Positions 7,823 to 15,344 of a stretch of 32,236 nucleotides of DNA are shown in pieces; positions within the stretch are counted from its first letter, which is position 1; each line of letters opens with the position of its first letter. The DNA is from JAHHTP01 sp964587555. Its GTDB lineage: Bacteria > Bacillota > Clostridia > Oscillospirales > Ruminococcaceae. A program made the position numbers and the translations under genes. The DNA lies in contig CAZPLR010000020.1 of NCBI GenBank assembly GCA_964587555.1, positions 1 to 32,236 on the forward strand, given 5' to 3'. The notes under the pieces were generated by a model. That model was not told the origin of the DNA. It worked only from the letters and a program-made list of their open reading frames with translations, and searched no databases.

Positions 7823-8479
7823 TTAAACGTTTATCCGCTCGCAAAGCTCCGGCAACTGCTCTAGGCTGCCGATGCAGTAGGCAAACAGTTTTTCCAGTTC
7901 CGCATCCGGCTGCACCAAATCCGGTACCATCACCGGCGTCATCCCGGCAGCCGCCACAGAACGGATTCCATTCGGGGAATCCTCCACCGCAAGGCAGCTT
8001 TCCGGCGCAGCGTTCAGCTTCCTTGCCGCCGCAAGATAGATATCCGGCGCAGGCTTGCCGTTTTCGATCTCGTCGCCGCAGACAATCGCGTCAAAATACC
8101 CCGTCAATCCGGTCGTATCAAAGTTGCGCATGGCGGATTTCCTTGATGTTGAGGTCGCGACAGCGATGAGATAGCCATGTTCCTTCAGGTAAGAAAGCGC
8201 CGCCGGCACCCCAGCCTTGACCGGGACGCCGCGACAGCGAAAATACTCGCGTGAAAGCTCGCTTGCCCTGCGCGAAAACTCCTCATAGGGAAAGTCAGCC
8301 CCAACCAGCTTTTCAAAGACCTTCTTTGACCGCTCCTTACTGAGTCCCAAGCAGTGCTGCACCAAATTTCCCATTCCCGGATAACCCAGCTCATTTCCGC
8401 TTTTTTCCCAGCTTTGCACAGCCACCCGCTCGGTATCAAACAGCACGCCGTCCATATCAAAAATAACCGCTTTTATCAC
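7823..8479 (-). CDS. HAD-superfamily phosphatase, beta-phosphoglucomutase-like
   Basis: The 218-residue protein has all four HAD motifs: FDMDGVLFDTE with nucleophile D8 and acid D10, a Ser/Thr motif in AVATSTSR, the Lys of ENGKPAPDIY, and the acidic pair of CLAVEDSPNGI. The helical cap between motifs I and II (about 18-90) marks subfamily IA, which includes beta-phosphoglucomutases and small phosphomonoesterases. The substrate cannot be read from sequence. Start is GTG at 8479 with AGAAGGAG seven bases upstream. It heads the operon containing the Nif11-like gene, ybaK, the MYG1 gene and radA. A 24-codon upstream frame ends in an overlap with this start. Confidence 0.9.
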   Translation of the reverse strand: MIKAVIFDMDGVLFDTERVAVQSWEKSGNELGYPGMGNLVQHCLGLSKERSKKVFEKLVGADFPYEEFSRRASELSREYFRCRGVPVKAGVPAALSYLKEHGYLIAVATSTSRKSAMRNFDTTGLTGYFDAIVCGDEIENGKPAPDIYLAAARKLNAAPESCLAVEDSPNGIRSVAAAGMTPVMVPDLVQPDAELEKLFAYCIGSLEQLPELCERINV

Positions 8480-8564
8480 AACGCTTCTCCTTCTATCGCT
8501 TCCATCGCCGCCTTACCGGAATTACCTCTCCCGAAAACCGCCGCCTTCATTATGCCATATTGAT

Positions 8565-8610
8565 GTTTACCGTCAGGTAAACTCGGGATGATATCGCTTG
8601 CGATATCATC
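8565..8610 (-). promoter_or_regulatory. Two tandem inverted repeats downstream of the HAD-operon promoter (candidate operator)
   Basis: Positions 8587-8597 and 8600-8610 are perfect 11-bp arms (GATGATATCGC/GCGATATCATC) around two bases, directly abutting the -10 box. Next to them, 8565-8571 and 8576-8582 (GTTTACC/GGTAAAC) form a second perfect inverted repeat. The short centre of the first suits binding by a dimeric repressor better than an RNA hairpin. No regulator gene lies beside it. Confidence 0.6.
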
Positions 8611-8639
8611 ATTATACCACAATCTTTTACAAACCGCAA
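8611..8639 (-). promoter_or_regulatory. Sigma-A promoter of the HAD-radA operon
   Basis: On the minus strand TTGCGG (8639-8634) and consensus TATAAT (8616-8611) are separated by 17 bp. It lies about 130 bp before the HAD start codon. The remaining stretch between it and the terminator at 8909 shows no credible gene on either strand. Confidence 0.68.
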
Positions 8640-8908
8640 CTTTTTGACAAATTCCCGCAAAAAAATGTCTTCCTGCCGCCGGCTTAAGCGAGGTGCAGGC
8701 AGGCAGGCTGTTCGATCGGTTTTACACAGTTGAAACGGCAAGGAATTCCAACGGTCTGGGCTGTCGATTGCCAAAACGCGGATCGAGCGGATGAACGGGA
8801 GCATTTTGGCGCAGTACGAAAACGGCAGGCTTGCATTACGATTCTTCTTCCTGAAACGGGAAACGGGTAACAATCAAACGTGCGCAGTCCCATAAAAACG
8901 GATAATGG

Positions 8909-8956
8909 AAAAAAGAGCCTCCTATGGCAGAGGATGTTCCTTCTGCCATAGGAGGC
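8909..8956 (-). terminator. Intrinsic terminator of the typA-dppA operon
   Basis: A perfect 15-bp stem (8917-8931 with 8942-8956, GCCTCCTATGGCAGA and its complement) has a 10-base loop and is followed on the minus strand by six T. It lies 20 bp past the peptidase stop codon. Confidence 0.92.
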
Positions 8957-8977
8957 TTTGCGATGCGGTAAAAAATC

Positions 8978-9778
8978 TTACATGCAAAACAGAATATACT
9001 TCAACACATCCATATAATCCTTTGCATGGAAGGAGATCGTGGTGGAATTAAGCAGCCGCGCGCCCGGATAGAACTGGCGGCGATATGCGTCCTGATGACG
9101 CTTATACTCGACGACAAGTTCAAACTCCTCCGGCATCTCCACATGGCATAAGGAGAGATCGCCCTTCAGCGCTTCCTTCACCCCCGCCTCGATCGCGTCG
9201 CATGCCATCTCCGGCTGCATCGAACAAACCGAGTTGCCCGTGCCCTCATTGGTCGCGACGGTATGGATTGCATTTAAGTAATTCTGCGCATAGTCGCAAA
9301 GCTCCTTATCGCCAGACAAAAAGACGACTGGAACATGATAATACCCAGCGGTCAGACTATTGATTAAAAACTCATTTGCCAGCACGCCGTTTAAGGTCAC
9401 GCGATGTACGATGGTAGTCATCGTGTGGGAAAGCGGATTGCCGGAAATACTTGCAGCGGAATGATAGCCGGTAAAAATCAGCGCGTCAAAGCCGCCGCCG
9501 ATCCCCGTGACCATGCACTCCGGATCGTTTGCCCAACCGCGGATGAGCTTAATATTGCCCTTTGGCAGTCCAGTCGGAATGATATTGCGCGCAGTATCGT
9601 GCGCGTCCTTAATGACGATCTCGTCCGCTCCCGCCGCAAGCGCGCCCCGACACGCCGCCGCAACCTCTCGGGTCATCTGCTCCCTAAAATAGGTTCCTAC
9701 CTCGGTCTGTAAATTGGTTTCATCCCAAAAACAGATACCGGTCGTGCCTTCAATATCCGCACTGATATAAACTTTCAT
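8978..9778 (-). CDS. dppA: M55 family D-aminopeptidase, DppA-like
   Basis: The 266-residue cytosolic protein matches the DppA/M55 family over its length. SADIEGTTGI supplies metal ligands D8 and E10, IKDAH supplies H60, and FTGYHSA supplies H106. H118 in PLSHTMT is at the place of the proposed catalytic His of Bacillus subtilis DppA. These zinc enzymes form ring-shaped decamers and remove N-terminal D-residues from short peptides, as in turnover of cell-wall D-Ala-D-Ala peptides. No peptide transporter genes flank it, unlike the B. subtilis dpp operon; it follows typA by 54 bp and shares its promoter and terminator. AGAAGG lies next to the ATG. Confidence 0.93.
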   Translation of the reverse strand: MKVYISADIEGTTGICFWDETNLQTEVGTYFREQMTREVAAACRGALAAGADEIVIKDAHDTARNIIPTGLPKGNIKLIRGWANDPECMVTGIGGGFDALIFTGYHSAASISGNPLSHTMTTIVHRVTLNGVLANEFLINSLTAGYYHVPVVFLSGDKELCDYAQNYLNAIHTVATNEGTGNSVCSMQPEMACDAIEAGVKEALKGDLSLCHVEMPEEFELVVEYKRHQDAYRRQFYPGARLLNSTTISFHAKDYMDVLKYILFCM

Positions 9779-9832
9779 CCTTCTAACCTTTCCTTTCTAA
9801 ACCAGTCTTTATTTTTCGTCCGCTGCCGCGGC

Positions 9833-11665
9833 TTAGATCAGCCCCTCGGCGCGGCGCAGGTTCTCGCGCATCCGCAGCGTGTGGTCGAGCGTGCGTTTGC
9901 GGATACGGTAATCCTTTGGTGTGACCTCCAAAATCTCATCGTCGCCCAGATACTCGATTGCCTCTTCTAAGCTAAACCGGCGAGGCGGCGTCAAACGCAG
10001 CGCTTCGTCCGACCCGGAGGCGCGCATATTGGTCAGTTGTTTTTTCTTGCAGACATTGACCGTCATATCGTCGCCCTTTGGATTCGAGCCTACCACCATA
10101 CCGGCGTAAACCCTGACGCCCGGTTCGATGAACAGCGTGCCGCGATCCTGCGCGTTATATAAGCCGTAGCCGACCGCCTCGCCGTCCTCAAACGCGACCA
10201 GCGAACCGACATGACGGCGCGTAACTTCCCCTTTAAACGGCTCATAGCCGTGGAATACCGTGTTCATGATGCCCTCGCCCTTGGTATCGGTCAAAAACTC
10301 GTTGCGGTAGCCGAACAGCCCGCGCGCCGGAATCAAAAACTCCAGTCTGGTGCGCTCGCCATGCGGGTTCATTACGGTCATTTCACCCTTGCGCTGACCA
10401 AGCTTTTCAATGATGACGCCGACCGCGTACGACGGTACGTCGATGACGCATTGTTCAATCGGCTCGCAGCGCACGCCGTCGATTTCTTTCATCAGCACTC
10501 TTGGCGGCGATACCGCCAGCTCATAGCCCTCCCGGCGCATCGTTTCAATCAGGATCGAAAGGTGCATCTCGCCGCGTCCGCTGACGTGAAACGAATCGGC
10601 GCTTTCGGTATCCTCCACCCGCAGGGAAACGTCTTTGAGCGTTTCCTTATACAGCCGGTCGCGGATCTGACGGGAGGTGACATATTTGCCCTCCTGTCCG
10701 GCAAACGGGCTGTTGTTGACCGAGAAGGTCATCTGAATCGTCGGCTCGGAAATCTTGACAAACGGGAGCGGCTCCACATGATTCGGCGCGCAGAGCGTAT
10801 CGCCGATCGTGATGTTTTGAATGCCGGAGAAGCAGACGATATCGCCGACCGTCGCGCTCTCCACCGGCACGCGGTTCAGCCCTTCGATCTGATAAAGCGA
10901 AACTACCTTGCCGCGGTATGCCTCGTGCAGCTTGTGAAAATCCTCGATCATCACCTCTTGATTGATCTTCATCGCGCCGCGCTCGATCCGCCCGATTCCG
11001 ATACGTCCGACAAAATCATTGTAGTCGATCGAGGAAACCAGCATCTGCAGATCGCCGTTTTCATCGCCCTGAGGCGCTGGGATATGGTTTAGGATTGTGT
11101 CGAACAGCGGCCGCAGATCGCTTCCCTCCTCATACGGATCAAAAGTCGCGGTTCCGGCGCGTCCGGAGCAGTAAAGGATCGGGCTGTCTAGCTGCTCGTC
11201 CGAAGCGTCAAGCTCCAGCAAAAGCTCTAATACCTCGTCTCCAACTTCGTCCAGACGCGCGTCCGGACGGTCTATTTTGTTGACTACAATAATGATCGGA
11301 TGATTTAACTCCAACGCCCTCTCCAAAACAAAACGCGTCTGCGGCATTGGCCCCTCCGCCGCGTCCACCAGAAGAATAACGCCGTTTACCATCTTTAAAA
11401 TACGCTCGACCTCACCGGAAAAATCGGCGTGTCCCGGCGTATCGACAATATTGATCTTTACACCGTTATAGGTCACCGCCGTGTTCTTTGCCAAAATCGT
11501 AATGCCGCGCTCCCTTTCCAAAGCGTTGGAGTCCATCACGCGGTCGGCGATCTCCTGATTCTCGCGGAATACGCCGCCCTGCTTTAACATCTCATCTACC
11601 AAAGTCGTTTTACCATGGTCAACGTGCGCGATAATCGCCACGTTGCGCAGATCGTTTCTTACCAT
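9833..11665 (-). CDS. typA: Ribosome-associated GTPase TypA/BipA
   Basis: The 610-residue translational GTPase shows G1 AHVDHGKTT (13-21), G3 DTPGHADF (near 75) and G4 NKID (near 130). EF-G-like domains follow, including GRGEMHLSILIETMRREGYE (the domain V region), then the BipA-specific C-terminal part ending in the LTPPRRFSLEEAIEYLGDDE region. TypA/BipA acts in 50S ribosome assembly and in stress or low-temperature growth. AAAGGA precedes the ATG. Its own promoter lies about 115 bp upstream, divergent from the GH9 promoter. Confidence 0.97.
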   Translation of the reverse strand: MVRNDLRNVAIIAHVDHGKTTLVDEMLKQGGVFRENQEIADRVMDSNALERERGITILAKNTAVTYNGVKINIVDTPGHADFSGEVERILKMVNGVILLVDAAEGPMPQTRFVLERALELNHPIIIVVNKIDRPDARLDEVGDEVLELLLELDASDEQLDSPILYCSGRAGTATFDPYEEGSDLRPLFDTILNHIPAPQGDENGDLQMLVSSIDYNDFVGRIGIGRIERGAMKINQEVMIEDFHKLHEAYRGKVVSLYQIEGLNRVPVESATVGDIVCFSGIQNITIGDTLCAPNHVEPLPFVKISEPTIQMTFSVNNSPFAGQEGKYVTSRQIRDRLYKETLKDVSLRVEDTESADSFHVSGRGEMHLSILIETMRREGYELAVSPPRVLMKEIDGVRCEPIEQCVIDVPSYAVGVIIEKLGQRKGEMTVMNPHGERTRLEFLIPARGLFGYRNEFLTDTKGEGIMNTVFHGYEPFKGEVTRRHVGSLVAFEDGEAVGYGLYNAQDRGTLFIEPGVRVYAGMVVGSNPKGDDMTVNVCKKKQLTNMRASGSDEALRLTPPRRFSLEEAIEYLGDDEILEVTPKDYRIRKRTLDHTLRMRENLRRAEGLI

Positions 11666-11777
11666 TGATCATCCATTCCTTTCCAAAGCCTGTCCAAACG
11701 CGGGCTTTTTCACCGGGAAGCTCCCTTTCCGGCTTCTGTCTGCTTTTACTCTGAAACAAATATAGATAAGCAGTATT

Positions 11778-11806
11778 ATTTTAGCATGGAATCCCGCCAT
11801 TGTAAA
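11778..11806 (-). promoter_or_regulatory. Sigma-A promoter of typA-dppA
   Basis: On the minus strand TTTACA (11806-11801) and TAAAAT (11783-11778) are 17 bp apart. In the 465-bp gap between typA and the GH9 gene, this promoter and the divergent GH9 promoter are the only signals recognised; the middle is A/T-rich and has no credible frame. Confidence 0.6.
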
Positions 11807-12047
11807 GAAACAGAAATTGTTTTCAGCAGTTTACCCGAAACTTACATACCGCCGCGTAAATTATTATTACTTCTAAGATTTGCGTCTCTTCTTCGCTGCC
11901 GCTCAGCATCGATTCAATTTACAGGCGAGAACTTTCTATTACTCGCTCTTTGTTAGAATTTATCAAAAACTCTATATATAGATCCTTAATAATAGTCTAA
12001 AATGTAAACTTCCTTGTCTAATTCATCATTCTATTTTACCGCACGTT

Positions 12048-12056
12048 TGTTATAAT
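12048..12056 (+). promoter_or_regulatory. Extended -10 promoter of the GH9 gene
   Basis: TGTTATAAT is a consensus -10 hexamer with the TGn extension. No good -35 box is found at 16-18 bp, which fits an extended -10 promoter or one needing an activator. The leader to the start codon is about 68 bases. Confidence 0.6.
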
Positions 12057-12130
12057 AGAGTCATGGGACATATGGGGAAACAGCAGGGTAGAGAGAAAAG
12101 ATATGAAAAAGAAGAAAGGAAAGAGAAAGC

Positions 12131-14494
12131 ATGAACGAAGCATTTTTAAAGGACTTGAAAAACTCCGGTTATATTCACGCCCCGCTTGCGCTGCATCCGG
12201 AGCGCAGCTTAGAGGCTGGGCTTGACCAAAAAGAGGTTTTAAACCAAAAGACCCTTTGGTGCGACGGAAAGGATACCGATTTCATCTTGGGCGACGTCGG
12301 CAGACGGTACCTAGCAAAAGGGATGGGACACGACGGGAAAAACGCGGTCGCAATCGCCGCGCCTTTGCGTTCAGAGCATCCGGAGTGGCTGGAAACCGGC
12401 GGGCAGTACACAAACTTCGGCACGTTAAAAATCACGCTGCCGATCAACGGAGAAAGCTGGGAGAGCTTCAATCGTCTGAGCTTTTATGTAAAGCCGGACT
12501 ACAGGGGCGGTGAAAACGTGCACCTGATCGTCGGCGTAACCAACGACGGGAAGGAAAAGCTCCCGGATCTCTACTACCGCGAGGGCTTCCACGTTTTGAA
12601 TCTGAAGAACCACAAATATAATCATGTTATCTGGGAATTTCAGGATATGCCGCGCGACAAGGTCACCGAGCTGATTTTTTACATGTTCTTAAGCGGCAAT
12701 AACGGATTGACCGGAGAAGAGGTTTTATACTATATCGACGACGTATCGCTCGAAACGGTCAAGCATCCGGATCACGCCAAGGGATGGAAAGCTCCTTATG
12801 ACCTTGTTTCCTATCCAACCTCCGGCTATATGCCGAAGAGTGAGAAGACCGCTGTTTCCACCGTATGCGCCGACTCCTTCTCTCTGGTTGACGCCAAAAC
12901 CGGTGAAATGGTCTTTACCGGCACACCGAAAACGGCTTCCAACCATCATGGAAACTTTGCTGTACTTGACTTCTCCGCATTTACCGCCGAAGGTGAATAC
13001 CGTCTGCGGGTAGGCGGTTATGAAACCGACGTGTTCCCGATCTCCGCTTCGGTGGTCGAGGAAGCGGTCTGGAAGATCATCAATTTCCTTTTCTGCCAGC
13101 GCTGCGGCTACCCTGTACCGGGCATCCACGAAAGCTGCCACCGCGACATGATCGCCGAGCATAACGGCAAGAAGATCGCGTTTACCGGCGGTTGGCACGA
13201 CGCGGGCGACTTAACCCAAAGCGTGCTGCAAACCGCTGAGATCGCCGCCGCTCTGTTAGAGGCGGCTGAAGGTGCGGAAGAAAACTCGATGTTACAGCTG
13301 CGTCTGCTGGAAGAAGGCGAATGGGGTATCGACTGCGTTACCCACTGCCGCTTTGGCGACGGCTGGCGCATCGAAGGTCAGGGAAACGTCCGCTACACCG
13401 ACGGCATCATCGGCACATTTGACGACATCCGCATCAACGTCGGCAACCATATGCTCAACAATTTCATTTACGCCGCGGCGGAGGCTTATGCCGGCGTCGT
13501 GCTTGGCAAGCGTTATCCGGGACGCGGGCAGACCTTGATCGATATTGCAGCTGAGGACTTTGATTTTGCGCTTGCAGCGTATGAAAAAGACGGTTATATC
13601 CCAACAAAGGGAGGCCACGAGCGCACGACCGGCGAAGGCTTATTCTACGCCTACGCCAGCATCGCCGCTTCTCGTCTGTATCAGGCGACCGGCGCAGAGA
13701 AATATGCCCAAAAGGCTGTCTTCTTCGGCGAGGAGATGCTAAAATATCAGGAAACCGGCGGCGCAGGCATTCCGATTACCGGCTTCTTCTACCGCGACAA
13801 GGCTCATCTCTATCCGCAGCATTTCAACCACATGTCCCGCGAGCAGGGCTTTGTAAAGGCGTTGGTGCTGCTCTGCCGGACACAGCAGGCGCATGAACAT
13901 AAGGCGGCTTGGGAAAACGGCATGAAGCTTTACGGCGGATATCTCAAATCTCTGATGGCGTATGCCGCGCCTTACGGCATCGTTCCATCCGGTGTCTATT
14001 CAACCGATGAGATAGAGTCCAAAGAGGTATTTTCATTTATGCACCCGGGTTCGAAATACGAGGACGAGAGGGACAACATCGACGCGCAGATTCACAACGG
14101 CGTCCGTTTAAACGATAAATTCTACGTCCGTGTCTTTCCGGTTTGGTGCTCGTTCCGCGGCAACGCGGCGGTGCAGTGCGCTTCCGGCAAGGCGGCGTCG
14201 ATGCTTGGCGCATATTTTGGCGACGAGGCGCTTACCCAAATCGGCTTAGAACAGCTTTATTGGATTGCCGGTAAAAATCCGTTCTTACAGTCGATGATCT
14301 ACGGCGAGGGCCGCCGCTACTGCCAGCAGTACGCCATCTCGACCGGCGAGGTCACCGGCGAGATCCCGGTTGGCATGGAATCCTATCAAAACGAGGATGT
14401 CCCGTACTGGCCGCAGGGCAACAACTGCACCTATAAGGAGGTCTGGGTCGTCCCTGCCGGACGCTGGCTCTCCCTGGCGGCAGATTTACTCTGA
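12131..14494 (+). CDS. Glycoside hydrolase family 9 (endoglucanase-like), apparently intracellular
   Basis: The protein has 787 residues. Residues 1-215 form a beta-rich module resembling a carbohydrate-binding fold. Residues about 225-310 look like the Ig-like domain preceding GH9 catalytic domains (YPTSGYMPKSEKTAVS to YRLRVGGYETDVFPIS). The (alpha/alpha)6 catalytic domain fills the rest. GGWHDAGDLTQ holds the conserved Asp pair D357/D360, and YKEVWVV near the C-terminus places the likely acid Glu at 770. GH9 enzymes cut beta-1,4-glucan chains. There is no signal peptide, dockerin, surface-layer repeat or sorting signal, so the enzyme probably acts on imported oligosaccharides. No sugar transporter is adjacent. 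The ribosome site is only weakly GGA-like. Substrate is inferred. Confidence 0.92.
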   Translation: MNEAFLKDLKNSGYIHAPLALHPERSLEAGLDQKEVLNQKTLWCDGKDTDFILGDVGRRYLAKGMGHDGKNAVAIAAPLRSEHPEWLETGGQYTNFGTLKITLPINGESWESFNRLSFYVKPDYRGGENVHLIVGVTNDGKEKLPDLYYREGFHVLNLKNHKYNHVIWEFQDMPRDKVTELIFYMFLSGNNGLTGEEVLYYIDDVSLETVKHPDHAKGWKAPYDLVSYPTSGYMPKSEKTAVSTVCADSFSLVDAKTGEMVFTGTPKTASNHHGNFAVLDFSAFTAEGEYRLRVGGYETDVFPISASVVEEAVWKIINFLFCQRCGYPVPGIHESCHRDMIAEHNGKKIAFTGGWHDAGDLTQSVLQTAEIAAALLEAAEGAEENSMLQLRLLEEGEWGIDCVTHCRFGDGWRIEGQGNVRYTDGIIGTFDDIRINVGNHMLNNFIYAAAEAYAGVVLGKRYPGRGQTLIDIAAEDFDFALAAYEKDGYIPTKGGHERTTGEGLFYAYASIAASRLYQATGAEKYAQKAVFFGEEMLKYQETGGAGIPITGFFYRDKAHLYPQHFNHMSREQGFVKALVLLCRTQQAHEHKAAWENGMKLYGGYLKSLMAYAAPYGIVPSGVYSTDEIESKEVFSFMHPGSKYEDERDNIDAQIHNGVRLNDKFYVRVFPVWCSFRGNAAVQCASGKAASMLGAYFGDEALTQIGLEQLYWIAGKNPFLQSMIYGEGRRYCQQYAISTGEVTGEIPVGMESYQNEDVPYWPQGNNCTYKEVWVVPAGRWLSLAADLL

Positions 14495-14563
14495 TTCCCA
14501 CGGCTTCCTCCCGCAAGCTTTGTGCAGGAGAAAGCCAAAATGACAGCGAAAGGAGGTACCCCC

Positions 14564-14719
14564 ATGTCCTGTAATCAATGCGCTGACCAGAAGGTTTGCA
14601 GCAACACGCACGAATGCGCATGTCCTTGGGTGGACTGCAAAAACCACGGGCATTGCTGTGACTGCATTGCAAATCACAGAGCGCACGGTGAAACGCCGAA
14701 TTGCTATCCGAAAAACTAA
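14564..14719 (+). CDS. Ten-cysteine small protein, DUF6485-like
   Basis: The 51-residue product starts at ATG 14564, with a perfect AAAGGAGG seven bases upstream; the longer open frame before it has no such site. Cysteines are at 3, 6, 12, 18, 20, 25, 31, 32, 34 and 47. The segments CACPWVDCKNHG and HCCDCIANHRAHGETPNC match the recalled DUF6485 pattern (C-x-C-x4-C-x5-CC-x-C followed by a His/Arg segment and a last Cys). A metal-binding role, perhaps zinc, is inferred from the Cys and His residues. It lies 69 bp after the GH9 gene and before a shared terminator, so the two are probably cotranscribed, though no functional link is evident. Confidence 0.82.
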   Translation: MSCNQCADQKVCSNTHECACPWVDCKNHGHCCDCIANHRAHGETPNCYPKN

Positions 14720-14735
14720 AGCCTAACCTCTCTGA

Positions 14736-14774
14736 AAGTCCCGATGAGGCGTATGCTTCATCGGGACTTTTTTT
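14736..14774 (+). terminator. Intrinsic terminator after the GH9 and Cys-rich genes
   Basis: A perfect 12-bp stem (14736-14747 with 14758-14769, AAGTCCCGATGA and its complement) with a 10-base loop ends in a run of seven T. Confidence 0.93.
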
Positions 14775-14794
14775 GCGCGCATAAAGCTTATCTC

Positions 14795-15229
14795 TTACAA
14801 ATAACAGCGAATATCGGTTACAAGCTGCTCCTCTAAATGGATCAGCTTTTTTGCGATTCCCTTGGATACCTCGTCCGCCGCCTTATATTGGTTTAAATAA
14901 CGGCTGAGCGATTTGATCCCCATATTACAGCCGTCGGTGATCAGATCCGCCGCCGTCTGATCCGAATCGTCTACTGCAAGCTTCACGTTCGTTTTCATCC
15001 ACGACATCGTCTTCGCAATTGGATTCGGCGCTTTCTCCTCGCTGTGGTGGCAGCGCAGCAACGTCTGCAATTCATCCTGCAATTTATTATGCTCGTCCCG
15101 GCATCGCTCCAGCTTTTCCCAAAACGCCCGGTTCATCACACTTTCCTGTGCGTCTTTAATCGAGGCGGTTCCCATCTTGACCCCCGCGTCGCACTCGCGC
15201 AGCAGCTTTACGGTATCTTGTTCTATCAT
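14795..15229 (-). CDS. Helical ferritin-like/DUF2383-like cytosolic protein
   Basis: The product is 144 residues when started at ATG 15229, with AAAGGA eleven bases upstream; another ATG at 15241 has its ribosome site directly against it. The sequence is almost wholly helical with no signal or membrane segment. It opens with QDTVKLLRECDAGVKMG and continues with a WEKLERCRDEHNKL helix, a loop with PNPIAKTMSWMKTNVKL, and two more helices ending in EEQLVTDIRCYL. This four-helix pattern resembles DUF2383/ferritin-like bundles and is common in Clostridia, but no metal-ligand set is clear and the function is unknown. It is convergent with the Cys-rich gene. A TATACT at 15268-15263 could be its -10 box, without a convincing -35. 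Confidence 0.75.
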   Translation of the reverse strand: MIEQDTVKLLRECDAGVKMGTASIKDAQESVMNRAFWEKLERCRDEHNKLQDELQTLLRCHHSEEKAPNPIAKTMSWMKTNVKLAVDDSDQTAADLITDGCNMGIKSLSRYLNQYKAADEVSKGIAKKLIHLEEQLVTDIRCYL

Positions 15230-15300
15230 GCTTTTTACCATCCTTTCAGCTTATTTATTCACAGTATATCGCAAAACCGCCGGTTTATCCCCAGAAACGC

Positions 15301-15344
15301 AAAAATAAACCGGATGTATGCTCTCTCTTCGATCATACATCCGG
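15301..15344 (-). terminator. Intrinsic terminator of the unit lacking a long gene
   Basis: Arms 15310-15320 and 15334-15344 (CCGGATGTATG/CATACATCCGG) are perfectly paired over 11 bp with a 13-base loop. On the minus strand they are followed by TTTATTTTT, so termination is directional and comes about 1.15 kb after the promoter at 16462-16490. Confidence 0.85.

Noticed and set aside
8550..8873. 107-codon minus-strand frame between the HAD promoter and the terminator of the peptidase gene
   Set aside because: It runs through the promoter and palindrome, has no ribosome site and an atypical composition; judged to be chance.
10211..11092. 293-codon plus-strand frame
   Set aside because: It is fully antisense to typA, which is conserved along its whole length; a shadow of GC-rich codon use.
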